From: Phycisphaerales bacterium
Lineage (GTDB): Bacteria > Planctomycetota > Phycisphaerae > Phycisphaerales > SM1A02
NCBI GenBank assembly: GCA_014238205.1
Contig: JABABM010000004.1
Coordinates: 1-64,000 of the forward strand
Length of the DNA stretch: 64,000 bases
Direction: 5' to 3'
Part shown: piece after piece, positions 53,250 to 63,119 of the stretch
Layout of the letters: every line of letters begins with the position of its first letter
Numbering within the stretch: the stretch's first letter is position 1
Position numbers and translations under genes: made by a program
Notes under the pieces: generated by a model
Database searches by the model: none
What the model was told of the DNA's origin: nothing
Seen by the model: the letters and a program-made list of their open reading frames with translations, nothing else

Positions 53250-54680
53250 TCAGAAGTAGAGCTGCAGCTGAGTGCGAAGCACCCACTCGTTACGAGCATT
53301 ACTCTGCAGCCAATCGGTGTAACCGCTTCCGCCGAATGCGGCGGTCTCGGTTCGATCGAAGTTGTAACCCCAGTCGAGGCTCAACTTGGCATTGTTACCC
53401 GAGAGGTACCAGTTGGTACCAATGGTCAGGATCTCAATGTTGTTGTGATCTTCATTGGGAGCCGTTTCCATACGGGGATCAAGCCACTCGAAGCGAACAT
53501 ATGCTTCCCAGTCAGCCTGAAGATAGTAGCCAGCACCAACTTCCCAACCCCACTGGTGACCAGCAGGATCGACGCCGGTGATAAGTGATGTTGGATTCTG
53601 GTTGCCGTCATCGCCGTAGGACAATGAACCATAGGCATTCCAGCCGCCAGCATCGTAGGCTGCATCCCAAGTGAGCTGCCAGACTGTATCGGTGTCTGTA
53701 CCAGCGGGCAGATTGTCGTCATTAAGATCCATGACGTTCCAGCCCATGCCGACCATCCAACCAGACTCGGAACCCTGTGGGCTCGTCGTCTCACTGAACT
53801 GATCCCAGGTACCAGCACCGAGGTATGCAATTCGTCCAGAAAGATTCCAGGACGCAAGATCTCGACCATAGGTTCCATCACCATTTGCGCCGCCATTGCT
53901 ATACATGACGTTTGCACGGATGTTGTCACCGTCGTAGTTGAGCTTGATACCGTTGGTGATGCTTGATGAGGCCCAGTAGTAGGTCTGGAGCGAACGCTCG
54001 ATGACCTGCTGGTTCTCAGCATTCACCATGTAGGAGTGCATGACATCATGCTTCTGCTTACCTACCTGGATATCCCACTGATCACTCAGGTCCCACTGGA
54101 TGTATGCCCACTCAAGTTGGCTTGGGCCAGGCACGTTGCCTGTTGAACCATTAGGTCCTGTGGCACCGTTGTAAGGAGTCCAGTTCAAACGCATGTTGAA
54201 GTGGTAATCCTTGGCAACTGTACCGCTGAAGTTAAGAGCGGCTCGTGTTGTCTCGAACCCGTGATGGGAATCTCGACCAACACCGCCCAGTCCTGTGAGA
54301 TTCGTATCCTGTCCTGTATCAGCCAGGACCCAACGATTCTGCATGAGTCCGTTTACACGGAGCATCCAGTTACCGTCGTTGGAAGAAACCACAAAACCAT
54401 TGTTATACCCAGCAGTCATGCCGGATCCTTGGAGGCTTGCACGGGTATCGGCATCTGCCAATACGTCCTGGACAAGACCTCGAACCTGCTCCGCACGTTG
54501 CTCGGTTAACCATTCAGCGTTCTGCGAGGCGGACAGCTCTGTGATCTTTGCTTCAGCAGCGTCAAGACGCTGTTGCAGATCTTCGTAGCTGACATCAGCT
54601 GATGTACCCGAGAAAGCGGAACCCGAAAGGGTTACTACCGCAGCTCCCGCGAGGAAGCCAACCTTGGTCGTGAGACTCAT
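53250..54680 (-). CDS. Outer-membrane porin, paralogue 2
   Basis: 476 residues from the ATG at 54680 (AAAGGAG just upstream); the open frame continues upstream without coding character. Signal peptide 1-24 (GAAVVTLSGSAFSG). As in paralogue 1 a coiled coil (YEDLQQRLDAAEAKITEL) leads into WLTEQRAEQVRGL and ADTRASLQGSG, then a beta-barrel ending in TQLQLYF. The two porins match best in this N-terminal block and at the C-terminus, so they share an anchoring or assembly module. A dedicated terminator follows. Substrate unknown. Confidence 0.85.
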   Translation of the reverse strand: MSLTTKVGFLAGAAVVTLSGSAFSGTSADVSYEDLQQRLDAAEAKITELSASQNAEWLTEQRAEQVRGLVQDVLADADTRASLQGSGMTAGYNNGFVVSSNDGNWMLRVNGLMQNRWVLADTGQDTNLTGLGGVGRDSHHGFETTRAALNFSGTVAKDYHFNMRLNWTPYNGATGPNGSTGNVPGPSQLEWAYIQWDLSDQWDIQVGKQKHDVMHSYMVNAENQQVIERSLQTYYWASSSITNGIKLNYDGDNIRANVMYSNGGANGDGTYGRDLASWNLSGRIAYLGAGTWDQFSETTSPQGSESGWMVGMGWNVMDLNDDNLPAGTDTDTVWQLTWDAAYDAGGWNAYGSLSYGDDGNQNPTSLITGVDPAGHQWGWEVGAGYYLQADWEAYVRFEWLDPRMETAPNEDHNNIEILTIGTNWYLSGNNAKLSLDWGYNFDRTETAAFGGSGYTDWLQSNARNEWVLRTQLQLYF

Positions 54681-55097
54681 CGGTGACTCTCCTTTGTTCT
54701 CGTGAACGCATGGCCGACTCCCAGCCTCGTGCGTCACTCTTTGTCCTCTGTAATCTGCGAAAAATCCAAGCCCACACGGCCTGGCACAGACGTGACTCTC
54801 GCCTATCGGCCAACCTTGGCCGATTAGTTGAAGGCGGGATCATACTGAATTCGGTAGGAAACACCACCAGCAGGGCCGAATTCAGCAAAAAAACTCCCTG
54901 GCACCACGGCTAGTGAAGGCATAAAGCACTGGTTGGCAACTATTTAAGACTAATTTCCAAGGCAATTGTATTTTCGCAATCAAATCTCACGATTGAAAGC
55001 CTGCCTGTTCAACTTGACAGGCCATGAAAGCGGGTTTATCAGAAATCAACCCTGTAAATCAGGCTTCTTGACCCTTTGAATAGGTATGTCCGATAGG
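54681..55097. other. AT-richer intergenic region upstream of the porin
   Basis: About 415 nt without convincing coding. The AT-richness around 54920-54990 fits the porin promoter. A weak inverted repeat GCCTGT/ACAGGC at 55003-55022 may end transcription coming from the nuoH side; its T-tract is poor. Confidence 0.4.
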
Positions 55098-55316
55098 TCA
55101 GGCGCGAGTGCGCCGAATCTGCCAGACCCAGGAACCATATTGAAGGATTGCCCACCAACGATCCACCAGCTTTGGCCTTTTGGATCGATCAGGACCAAAT
55201 ACCGTTTCAGATCTCCACCTCCAATAGGAGTTCCCGAATCTGCCTCGGTACCGGATGGCAACAAGCAGGAGTCCCAGGAACCCTGTCAGGAGTAGATGCA
55301 TCAGTTTCACTGGCAT
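55098..55316 (-). CDS. Small Trp/Arg-rich protein with N-terminal hydrophobic segment
   Basis: 72 residues from the ATG at 55316 (MPVKLMHLLLTGFLGLLLVA); nearby Met codons at 55352 and 55301 are alternatives. After one hydrophobic segment comes a basic, aromatic stretch (RYRGRFGNSYWRWRSETVFG, then RWWAILQYGSWVWQIRRTR). I believe this 'YWRWR...FG' form recurs in small planctomycete proteins, but I cannot verify it. It is 48 nt downstream of nuoH on the same strand. Function unknown. Confidence 0.5.
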   Translation of the reverse strand: MPVKLMHLLLTGFLGLLLVAIRYRGRFGNSYWRWRSETVFGPDRSKRPKLVDRWWAILQYGSWVWQIRRTRA

Positions 55317-55364
55317 GCACTCCATATATGGAGCCGACATGCCCATCCCCACTCGAATCGGCAG

Positions 55365-56561
55365 TTAATGGCGAATACCACCGATTTCCTCCTCAGTAGG
55401 ACTGAATCGGCTGCTGAGCAATCCAATTCGGTGATTCGGATTTGCATGCTGAGGCAGGAGGGGAAGCACCAGCCATACGAGTAACGCCGATGCCAGGGAG
55501 CCCGCCCAAAGCCAACCTGTCCATCCCATGAAGACGAAGAATGAGGTCACCAGGAGCAGAAGCAGTCCAAGTGGAATCATTCCTTCCCAGGCGAGTTTCA
55601 TGAGTTGATCAAAGCGAAATCGCGGCAGGGTCCATCGAATCAACATTCCCAGTGCAACCAGCAGGAAGACCTTGCCCAGGACAATGCTGAACTGGATCAG
55701 TATGAGCAGCAGGCCTCCTTCCAGTGGAAGGTCCCAACCGGTAACTGGGTTCAAGGACCAACCCCCGAGGAAGAGCATCGTGAAGAAGGCAGCCCCAACG
55801 AAGACATGTACGTATTCCCCGAGGAAGAAGAGCGCCCACTTCATCGATGAATACTCCGTATGCCATCCCCCTACGAGCTCCTGCTCGGCCTCGGCCAGGT
55901 CGAATGGTGCCCGGTTGGCTTCTGCAAGCATGCAGATGAAGAACAGGATGGCGACAAGGGGCAGCTGTATCAGGTTCCACTGCCCATCCAGCTGCTGCTG
56001 AACGATATCCATCGGCAGCAGTGTTCCAGCTGCAAGGATGACACAGAGCAATGACAACCCCATCGGGATCTCGTAACTGATCATCTGCGCCGCAGCTCGA
56101 AGTCCGCCGAGAAATGAATACTTGTTGTTCGAAGCCCAGCCACCAAGACCGACGCCATAGACTCCCAGCGACGCCGTAGCGACCAGGTACACGATGCCTA
56201 TGTTGATGTTCGCGCCCATGATTGCTACGGACTCGCCATTGGAAAGTTGCAACCTGCCGGCCCACGGGATGATTACAAATCCTATGAGCGCCGGGATCGC
56301 GGTAAACGCAGGAGCCAGGATGAAGAGCACCCGGTCGACACCCCGCGGCATGAAGTCCTCCTTGAGGAACAACTTCACGCCATCCGCAATTGGTTGCAGC
56401 AGGCCCATGGGACCCACGCGGTTGGGACCACACCGATCCTGTACCCAGGCACAGATTCGCCGTTCAAGAAGAATGAGATAGGCTGCTGCACCCAAGGCCA
56501 GGTGGAGAACGAGAAAGATCACGATCATGGACGTGATGAACTGTGGCAGCCAAGGGGGCAT
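55365..56561 (-). CDS. nuoH: NADH-quinone oxidoreductase subunit H
   Basis: 398 residues, eight-plus hydrophobic segments, the membrane subunit at the quinone site of complex I. Clear motifs: ERRICAWVQDRCGPNRVGP, GLLQPIADGVKLFLKED, APAFTAIPALIGFVIIPW, SYEIPMGLSLLCV and AEANRAPFDLAEAEQELVGG, then YSSMKWALFFLGEY. Nothing is missing, but no other nuo gene is in the window, whereas nuoH normally sits among nuoG, I, J and K. It is 51 nt after carB on the same strand. It may belong to a split complex I set. Confidence 0.96.
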   Translation of the reverse strand: MPPWLPQFITSMIVIFLVLHLALGAAAYLILLERRICAWVQDRCGPNRVGPMGLLQPIADGVKLFLKEDFMPRGVDRVLFILAPAFTAIPALIGFVIIPWAGRLQLSNGESVAIMGANINIGIVYLVATASLGVYGVGLGGWASNNKYSFLGGLRAAAQMISYEIPMGLSLLCVILAAGTLLPMDIVQQQLDGQWNLIQLPLVAILFFICMLAEANRAPFDLAEAEQELVGGWHTEYSSMKWALFFLGEYVHVFVGAAFFTMLFLGGWSLNPVTGWDLPLEGGLLLILIQFSIVLGKVFLLVALGMLIRWTLPRFRFDQLMKLAWEGMIPLGLLLLLVTSFFVFMGWTGWLWAGSLASALLVWLVLPLLPQHANPNHRIGLLSSRFSPTEEEIGGIRH

Positions 56562-56612
56562 TGGGAGTGCAGTGTAGTAATCGTTTGGCCTGACGCCAGC
56601 CCAGAGCCCAAC

Positions 56613-59600
56613 TCAGGGAGCTGTGACGGGATCAAGCCAGGGAGTTTCTACAACCCGCGGCTCCATTCGGCTTCGTGTCAGTCCGGGGAATACATCCTGC
56701 ATGGCTGCTACAGACCAGGTGCCGGCCCGAAGGGCTGAAATCGCCTGGACAGCTGCAAGAGCCCCCGTCAATGTCGTGATCATCGGTACCCGGCAACGAA
56801 CTGCCATGGCACGGATACAACCCTCGTCGGTATCTCCACCCTTTCGTGTCGGCGTATTGATGATCAACTGGATCTCGTCATTGGCAAGCTTGTCGAGGAT
56901 ATTTGGACGAGCACCCTCGGAAATCTTCCGGATGAGAGCCGTCTCCACGCTGTGGCTCTTGAGCAGATCATGTGTCCCAAGCGTCGTATGCACCGTGAAT
57001 CCCATTGAAACCAGTGCACGTGCGACTTCGATGCAGCCCTCCTTGTCGGAGTCCCGGACCGAGAGAAAGACATCTCCCTCGATGGGCAATGTCTGGCCAA
57101 CGGCCATCTTTGCCTTCGCAAGCGCAATCGGAAGCGAACGGTCGATGCCCATCACTTCACCGGTTGAACGCATCTCAGGCCCGAGGACGACATCGACTCC
57201 CGGGAACTTGTCGAATGGGAAGATCGGCTCCTTGACTGCATGGAATCCCGTGTCGTCACGCTGTTCAACTCCCAGAGAATCAAGTGAACAGCCCATCATG
57301 ACCTTTGCAGCAATACGAGCCCACGGAATACCCTTGGTCTTTGCAACGAATGGGACCGTTCGGGATGCACGAGGATTGACCTCGATCACATAGATGGTGT
57401 CGTCCTTCACTGCCATCTGGACATTCATGAGCCCGCGAACCTTCAGGGCGCTGGCAAGTTGCTTCGCATCCTCCTCGATGCGAGCCACGATTGATGGGGG
57501 AAGGGAATAGGGGGGGATCGTGCACGAGGAATCTCCCGAGTGGACACCCGCCTCCTCAATATGCTCCATCACCCCGCAGATGATGGCTTGTGGCGGCGTG
57601 TCGGGAATCACCAACTGGCTGGATGCCGTATCTGCTTCCGGCGTGAAGTCCGCTACCACATCGACATCCACCTCGACTGCTTCCGACAGGAAGCGGTCGA
57701 TGAGCACCGGCGCATCGGCAAGTTCCGACACGTCCACGGCCGTTCGCATGTACCGGGCCAGGGATTCCTCGTCGAAGCAGATCTCCATGCCTCGACCGCC
57801 AAGCACGTAACTGGGTCGAACAAGCACGGGATACCCGATATCCGACGCGATCACCTTGGCTTCCTCCAGTGAATAGGCGATACCGGAGGGTGGCTGCATC
57901 AGGCCGAGTTCTTCAAGCATGACCTTGAAACGGTCACGATCCTCCGCCGCATCGATCGAATCAAGCCCGGTCCCGATGAGGGGCACGTGGGCTGCAGCAA
58001 GGCCATGGGCAAGATTCAGCGGCGTCTGGCCACCGAACTGCACGATGCACCCAAGTACGTTGCCAGCACGCTGCTCAACCTCGACGCCGCCACCATTGAG
58101 ACGCTCGATGATGTTCAGCGTGTCTTCGAGGGTCAATGGCTCGAAGAAGAGAAGGTCGGACGTGTCGTAGTCTGTTGAAACCGTCTCGGGATTCGAGTTG
58201 ATCATGACGGATTCAAAGCCGACTTCCCTGCAGGCGAAGGATGCCTGGCAGCAGCAGTAGTCGAACTCGATTCCCTGCCCGATTCGATTCGGACCGCCCC
58301 CGAGAATGACGACCTTCTTCGATTCGCTCAGCCGTATTTCGTCATCGGAGATGCACTCGCCATCAAGTTCAAACGGTATTTCATAGGTCGAGTAGTAGTA
58401 GGGAGTCAGGGCCTCGAACTCCGCGGCGCAGGTATCCACGAGCTTGTAGACCGGCTCGATTCCAAGTGACTTCCGGAAATCGCGAACCGCCAGGATCGTC
58501 TCCGTCCGGATCGACCCGAGGTAGATCTGCGCCAGTTGTGGATCGGAATATCCAAGCTGCTTCGCCCTTGCAAGGACATCAGGCGGGACATCTTCAAGAC
58601 GCGTGTAGGCCAGCAGCTTGTCCTCGAACTCGACAAGCTGCTTGAACTGGTCCAGGAACCAGGGATCGATGCCGGTCAGATCATGGATTCTCCCCTGTGT
58701 CCAGCCCGCCTTCATCGCGTAACGGACGTAGTAGAGTCGTCCCTGGCAAGGCACACTGAGCTTCCTTGAAATCGTCTCTTCCTCGATCGGCCATGCCTCT
58801 GCGTTGCCCCTCTGTCCAGCGAGCCAGAGATCATTGGCATCGAGTCCGAAACCGAATCGCTTGACCTCCATCGAGCGGATGGCCTTCTGCAGGCTTTCCT
58901 TGAATGTCCGGCCGATGCTCATGGCTTCACCAACCGACTTCATCTGCGTCGTCAGCGTCTCGTCCGCCTCGGGGAACTTCTCGAACGTCCAACGCGGCAT
59001 CTTCGTCACGACGTAGTCGATCGAGGGCTCGAAGCACGCGGATGTCGTCCCCGTTATGTCGTTACGCAACTCATCAAGCGTGTACCCAACAGCCAGTTTT
59101 GCGGCGATCCGGGCGATCGGGAAGCCGGTTGCCTTCGAAGCCAGTGCGGAACTCCGCGATACGCGGGGATTCATCTCGATGACCGTGAAGTCGCCATTTT
59201 CAGGGTTGACCGCGAATTGCACGTTGGATCCACCCGTGTCCACCCCGACGGCGCGAAGGATCTCGATCGATGCATCTCGAAGTCGCTGGTATTCGCGATC
59301 AGTCAGCGTGAGGATCGGAGCAACAGTGATGGAGTCGCCGGTATGCACCCCCATCGCATCGATGTTCTCGATGCCGCAGACGACGACGCAGTTGTCATTG
59401 CGATCTCGAACAACCTCGAGTTCGTACTCCTTCCATCCAAGAACAGATTCATCGATCTGAACCTGGTTGATTCGTGATGCCGAAAGCCCGCGGCGAAGAA
59501 GGTCTTCGAACTCCTCGATGTTGTACGCCACTCCACCACCACTTCCACCGAGCGTGAATGCCGGACGGAGAATGGCCGGAAGTCCGATCTCCTTGAGAAA

Positions 59601-60086
59601 AGCGACTCCGTCCTCGACATTCGTAACGGTCTTCGCCTTGGGCATCTTCAGTTCCAGGTCCTCGACGATTCTCCGGAACACTTCACGATCCTCCGCTCGC
59701 TCGATGATCTCGCGATTGGCCCCGATCATCTGAACGCCGTATTCCGAAAGCGTTCCATTCTCATCAAGTTCACAGGCGCAGTTGAGCGCGGTCTGCCCGC
59801 CAAGGGTGGGCAGCAGCGCATCGATCGGCATGCCATCGCTCTGCTCTCGTTCCAGAACTCTTCGAACGGCTTCGGGCGTGATTGGTTCGATATACGTCCG
59901 GTCCGAGAAATCAGGATCGGTCATGATCGTCGCAGGGTTCGAGTTCACAAGGACGATGCGATAGCCCTCCTCCTGGAGCGCCTTGCATGCCTGTGTACCT
60001 GAATAGTCGAACTCGCAGCCCTGTCCGATCACGATCGGACCCGAGCCGAGAATGAGAATGGTATTGATGTCGTCTCGCCGCGGCAT
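56613..60086 (-). CDS. carB: Carbamoyl-phosphate synthase, large subunit
   Basis: 1157 residues from the ATG at 60086 ([20 protein letters not shown]), the family start; upstream in-frame residues to 60275 are not homologous. Two ATP-grasp halves are visible: the first with [20 protein letters not shown] and [12 protein letters not shown], the second with [20 protein letters not shown] and [12 protein letters not shown]; both bear the INPR-type [12 protein letters not shown]-like [15 protein letters not shown] and [15 protein letters not shown]. The C-terminal allosteric MGS domain covers about 1000-1157. It makes carbamoyl phosphate for arginine and pyrimidines; carA is not in the window. 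Confidence 0.98.
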   Translation of the reverse strand: MPRRDDINTILILGSGPIVIGQGCEFDYSGTQACKALQEEGYRIVLVNSNPATIMTDPDFSDRTYIEPITPEAVRRVLEREQSDGMPIDALLPTLGGQTALNCACELDENGTLSEYGVQMIGANREIIERAEDREVFRRIVEDLELKMPKAKTVTNVEDGVAFLKEIGLPAILRPAFTLGGSGGGVAYNIEEFEDLLRRGLSASRINQVQIDESVLGWKEYELEVVRDRNDNCVVVCGIENIDAMGVHTGDSITVAPILTLTDREYQRLRDASIEILRAVGVDTGGSNVQFAVNPENGDFTVIEMNPRVSRSSALASKATGFPIARIAAKLAVGYTLDELRNDITGTTSACFEPSIDYVVTKMPRWTFEKFPEADETLTTQMKSVGEAMSIGRTFKESLQKAIRSMEVKRFGFGLDANDLWLAGQRGNAEAWPIEEETISRKLSVPCQGRLYYVRYAMKAGWTQGRIHDLTGIDPWFLDQFKQLVEFEDKLLAYTRLEDVPPDVLARAKQLGYSDPQLAQIYLGSIRTETILAVRDFRKSLGIEPVYKLVDTCAAEFEALTPYYYSTYEIPFELDGECISDDEIRLSESKKVVILGGGPNRIGQGIEFDYCCCQASFACREVGFESVMINSNPETVSTDYDTSDLLFFEPLTLEDTLNIIERLNGGGVEVEQRAGNVLGCIVQFGGQTPLNLAHGLAAAHVPLIGTGLDSIDAAEDRDRFKVMLEELGLMQPPSGIAYSLEEAKVIASDIGYPVLVRPSYVLGGRGMEICFDEESLARYMRTAVDVSELADAPVLIDRFLSEAVEVDVDVVADFTPEADTASSQLVIPDTPPQAIICGVMEHIEEAGVHSGDSSCTIPPYSLPPSIVARIEEDAKQLASALKVRGLMNVQMAVKDDTIYVIEVNPRASRTVPFVAKTKGIPWARIAAKVMMGCSLDSLGVEQRDDTGFHAVKEPIFPFDKFPGVDVVLGPEMRSTGEVMGIDRSLPIALAKAKMAVGQTLPIEGDVFLSVRDSDKEGCIEVARALVSMGFTVHTTLGTHDLLKSHSVETALIRKISEGARPNILDKLANDEIQLIINTPTRKGGDTDEGCIRAMAVRCRVPMITTLTGALAAVQAISALRAGTWSVAAMQDVFPGLTRSRMEPRVVETPWLDPVTAP

Positions 60087-60217
60087 GGACCGTCTCAACC
60101 CTCGATTCGGAGCATGGTATCCAGCGATACCCCAAGACTGCAAGGAAGAGTGAGCCTGAAGTGCCGCGTGGTGGACAGTTCCTTGACAGAACCGCACTTC
60201 TCGTCGAACCTCCGTGA

Positions 60218-60973
60218 ATGAACTGGCTTGGTTGGGCAGTCCTTGGCCTTGTGGCCTGGATTGCTCTTTTGACACTCATGTACATGGTCTTCCTCCCCCG
60301 TATGGCACGTGGGCCGGCGGGTGACCCTGTTGTCGGGCTTGCCTGGCGGCTTCTGAAGGTTGCAGTCCGCCTTATTCACCGGCTGAAAGTCACTGGGCTG
60401 GAGCATCTGCCAGATACAGACACATATGGACCCCTCGTCGTAGTCTGCAATCACACCGGATCCATTGATCCGCTGCTGGTGTCCTCCCAGTGCCCCTTCA
60501 TGATCCGCTGGATGATGGGAGATGACCTCATGTGGGATCGGATGAAACCCATCTGGAAACGACTCCAGTTGATCCCGGTTGATCGCACGGGGGAACGGCT
60601 TGATGCCCTTCGGGAGGCCCTGCGTACCCTCCGCGATGGCGGGGCTGTCGGGATCTTTCCAGAAGGGCGAATTACCCTCCCCAGGGGTGAAATCCGTCCA
60701 TTCTTCGATGGTGTCGGCGCCCTCATAGCCCGGAGCAAGGCCGACACCCTCCTGGTCTGGATTGAAGGCACCCCCGAGACCAACCACGTTCTCCCATCCC
60801 TCCTGGGCCTGAGCCATGCCAAGGTGCATTTCATCGACCGTATTCCGTACGACGGAGAACGGGATCCACGGGTGATCACGGATCGCTTGCGACAACGAAT
60901 CATCGAAGCCAGCGGCTGGAAGCCCAATGAAGAAACGCTTCCCCTGGAACTTCCAGAGCATGGACCGTTCTGA
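60218..60973 (+). CDS. 1-acyl-sn-glycerol-3-phosphate acyltransferase-like (PlsC)
   Basis: 251 residues with a membrane segment at 5-27. PlsC-type motifs: NHTGSIDP (NHx4D, His79 and Asp84), [10 protein letters not shown], and [16 protein letters not shown] (the acyl-acceptor phosphate site). It transfers an acyl chain to a lysophosphatidate-like acceptor at the inner face of the membrane. Length and motif order are normal. It is divergent from carB and starts 131 nt away; ruvA begins 28 nt downstream on the same strand. Confidence 0.9.
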   Translation: MNWLGWAVLGLVAWIALLTLMYMVFLPRMARGPAGDPVVGLAWRLLKVAVRLIHRLKVTGLEHLPDTDTYGPLVVVCNHTGSIDPLLVSSQCPFMIRWMMGDDLMWDRMKPIWKRLQLIPVDRTGERLDALREALRTLRDGGAVGIFPEGRITLPRGEIRPFFDGVGALIARSKADTLLVWIEGTPETNHVLPSLLGLSHAKVHFIDRIPYDGERDPRVITDRLRQRIIEASGWKPNEETLPLELPEHGPF

Positions 60974-61001
60974 GTTCGACCGCGCCTGCTAGACTGCTTG
61001 C

Positions 61002-61637
61002 ATGATCAGCAGGATCAACGGCACCCTGGTCAGGACGACCGAAGACGGGCGAGCCCTGTTGCGATGCGACGCCATCACGTACGAGGTGCTCGTTCCTGCT
61101 GCTGATGTCCATGCTTTGGCCGGTCGCGAGGGAGATCCGGTCGAGTTCCAGACGCTTCACTACCTGGAAAGCCATGGGCAGGGAGCCACGATGCTTCCAC
61201 GACTTGTCGGCTTTGCCTCGGAAAGTGACAGGGCGTTTTTCGAGCTCTTTACGACTGTCAAGAACATCGGCTACCGAAAGGCCCTTCGAGCCCTGCAACT
61301 GCCCTTCGCGGAAATTGCCGACGCCATCGTGTCACGTGACGTCGTACGGCTGACAGCCCTGCCGGAGATCGGCAAGCGAACTGCAGAAACGATCATTGCC
61401 GAACTGTCGGGGAAGGTTGACGGCTTCGTAATGGGAACTGCCGGGTACACCGGGGTCTCCCTCAGCGAACACCTGCGACCAATCGCCACGGATACCATCA
61501 CGATGCTCACCTCGCTTGGAGAATCAGCCTCGGAAGCGAGGCGACTTGTTGAACATGCCGCTTCAACGAACCCGGATGTGGAGACACCTGAAGATCTCCT
61601 GGCTGCTGTCTATCGCCTCAAGGAGACGGTTGCATGA
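61002..61637 (+). CDS. ruvA: Holliday junction branch-migration protein RuvA
   Basis: 211 residues. Domain I starts MISRINGTLVR; domain II carries two helix-hairpin-helix motifs (TVKNIGYRKALRAL and LPEIGKRTAETIIAEL); domain III for RuvB contact is at the C-terminus (about 155-205, SEARRLVEHAA, PEDLLAAVYRLKE). It binds Holliday junctions for RuvB. The start of the guanylyltransferase gene overlaps its stop by 4 nt. Confidence 0.95.
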   Translation: MISRINGTLVRTTEDGRALLRCDAITYEVLVPAADVHALAGREGDPVEFQTLHYLESHGQGATMLPRLVGFASESDRAFFELFTTVKNIGYRKALRALQLPFAEIADAIVSRDVVRLTALPEIGKRTAETIIAELSGKVDGFVMGTAGYTGVSLSEHLRPIATDTITMLTSLGESASEARRLVEHAASTNPDVETPEDLLAAVYRLKETVA

Positions 61638-62716
61638 GCCGCTGGGCCATGATCATGGCTGGCGGCGCTGGTACGCGCCTCTGGCCCATGAGCCGCCGGG
61701 AGCAGCCCAAGCAGTTGATCCCGTTCATCAACGGCCATTCGCTGCTTGAAGTTGCCGCTGGGCGACTGGAAGGCGTTGTCGATTCCCAACGACAACTCAT
61801 CTGTACCGGGCAGGGCCACCTTCCAGCTGTTCGTGCTCGCCTTCCTCAGTTCAGCGAAGATCGCCTCCTGGGCGAACCCTGCGGGCGTGACACTCTCAAT
61901 GCCGTGGGATTGACCGCCGCGGTGCTACACCGGCGTGATCCGGATGCGGTCTTCGCCGTATTGACTGCTGATCACATCATTGAACCCCAGGACGAGTTCG
62001 CACGCTGCCTGGCATTGGCCTTCGACCTCGCCGAGAACGACCCTTCCAGGCTGGTTACCTTCGGAATCACCCCGACCCATCCTGCCACGGGCTACGGCTA
62101 TGTCCAGCTCGGTGATGGGATCGAGGGATTTGACGGGGCACATTGCACGGGTCGATTCGTCGAGAAACCTGATGAAGCAACCGCCGCCTCCTACCTGGAA
62201 AGCGGCGACTTCGCCTGGAACAGCGGCATGTTCGTCTTCTCCGCCTCGACCGTGCTGGAGGCAATCGGACGCTTTCAGCCTGAAGCGGGTGCCGGGCTGA
62301 CCCGCATCGCCGATGCCTGGGATGGTGATGAGCAGGACACGGTGCTCAACGAGATCTACCCTACTCTTCCACGAACAAGCGTCGACTACGGCTTGATGGA
62401 ACCGGCGTCGGCAGATGATGATTACCAGGTCTGTACCATTCCCATGGAGGTTGATTGGATGGATATCGGCAGCTGGCCAAGCTATGGCGAAACTCTCGAA
62501 GGCGATGAGCAGGGCAACCGATCGAATGGTCCTGCCGTCCACCTTGAATCATCGAACATGCTCGCAGTCACCGAGAATCCGGATCACCTGATTGCAACAA
62601 TCGGGTGTGACGACCTGGTCATCGTGCATACCGACTCCGTGACGCTCGTATGTCCTCGCGACAGGGCACAGGACGTCAAGGCGCTGGTTGATGCCGTTGA
62701 GGAGGAACGGCGCTGA
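61634..62716 (+). CDS. Mannose-1-phosphate guanylyltransferase
   Basis: 360 residues of the type I GMP family. Nucleotidyltransferase start MIMAGGAGTRLWPMSRRE, QPKQLIPF, ADHIIEP, FGITPTHPATGYGYVQ, RFVEKPDEATAASYL, FAWNSGMFVF and the VDWMDIGSWPSY region are all present. It forms GDP-mannose, precursor of polysaccharide and deoxysugars. The second isomerase domain found in ManC is absent. It overlaps ruvA by 4 nt and leaves 1 nt before ruvX. Confidence 0.94.
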   Translation: MSRWAMIMAGGAGTRLWPMSRREQPKQLIPFINGHSLLEVAAGRLEGVVDSQRQLICTGQGHLPAVRARLPQFSEDRLLGEPCGRDTLNAVGLTAAVLHRRDPDAVFAVLTADHIIEPQDEFARCLALAFDLAENDPSRLVTFGITPTHPATGYGYVQLGDGIEGFDGAHCTGRFVEKPDEATAASYLESGDFAWNSGMFVFSASTVLEAIGRFQPEAGAGLTRIADAWDGDEQDTVLNEIYPTLPRTSVDYGLMEPASADDDYQVCTIPMEVDWMDIGSWPSYGETLEGDEQGNRSNGPAVHLESSNMLAVTENPDHLIATIGCDDLVIVHTDSVTLVCPRDRAQDVKALVDAVEEERR

Positions 62717-62717
62717 C

Positions 62718-63119
62718 GTGCGCTACCTCGCCCTGGATCTTGGAACGAAGCGAACCGGCGTCGCTGTCGGTGATGACGAGACCGGCAGCGCCATGCCGGT
62801 CGCCGTCGTGAACACTCCCGATGAAGCTGCGCTGCTCGCCGCTGTCACGACGCAGATCGAGGAGCACGGACCCGATGCGATCATCGTGGGCCTCCCGCTG
62901 AACATGGACGGCACCGAGGGGAAACCAGCCCTGGACACTCGTGCTCTTGCCGATCGCATTGCAGCACACACCACGCTCCCGGTGCACGTCCAGGACGAAC
63001 GGTTGACCTCGGATGCCGCGAGACGGAAGTTGGCGGAGACCGGACCACTTCGTGGCCGACGTGACGACGCGATCGCCGCGGCGATCATCCTCGAGGAGTA
63101 CCTCGGCGGTCGATCATGA
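62718..63119 (+). CDS. ruvX: Putative pre-16S rRNA nuclease / Holliday junction resolvase-like (RuvX/YqgF)
   Basis: 133 residues from a GTG at 62718 (VRYLALDLGTKRTGVAVGD), directly after the guanylyltransferase stop. RNase H-fold motifs: LALDLGTKRTGVAVG with the first Asp, IIVGLPLNMDGTEG, and VQDERLTSDAARR with the Glu, then RRDDAIAAAIILEEYL with the last Asp. It is thought to trim the 5' end of 16S rRNA. The stop overlaps the ABC-F start (ATGA). Confidence 0.92.
   Translation: MRYLALDLGTKRTGVAVGDDETGSAMPVAVVNTPDEAALLAAVTTQIEEHGPDAIIVGLPLNMDGTEGKPALDTRALADRIAAHTTLPVHVQDERLTSDAARRKLAETGPLRGRRDDAIAAAIILEEYLGGRS

Noticed and set aside
60087-60275. Upstream extension of carB
   Set aside because: The family start [16 protein letters not shown] is at 60086 and the upstream residues do not match.
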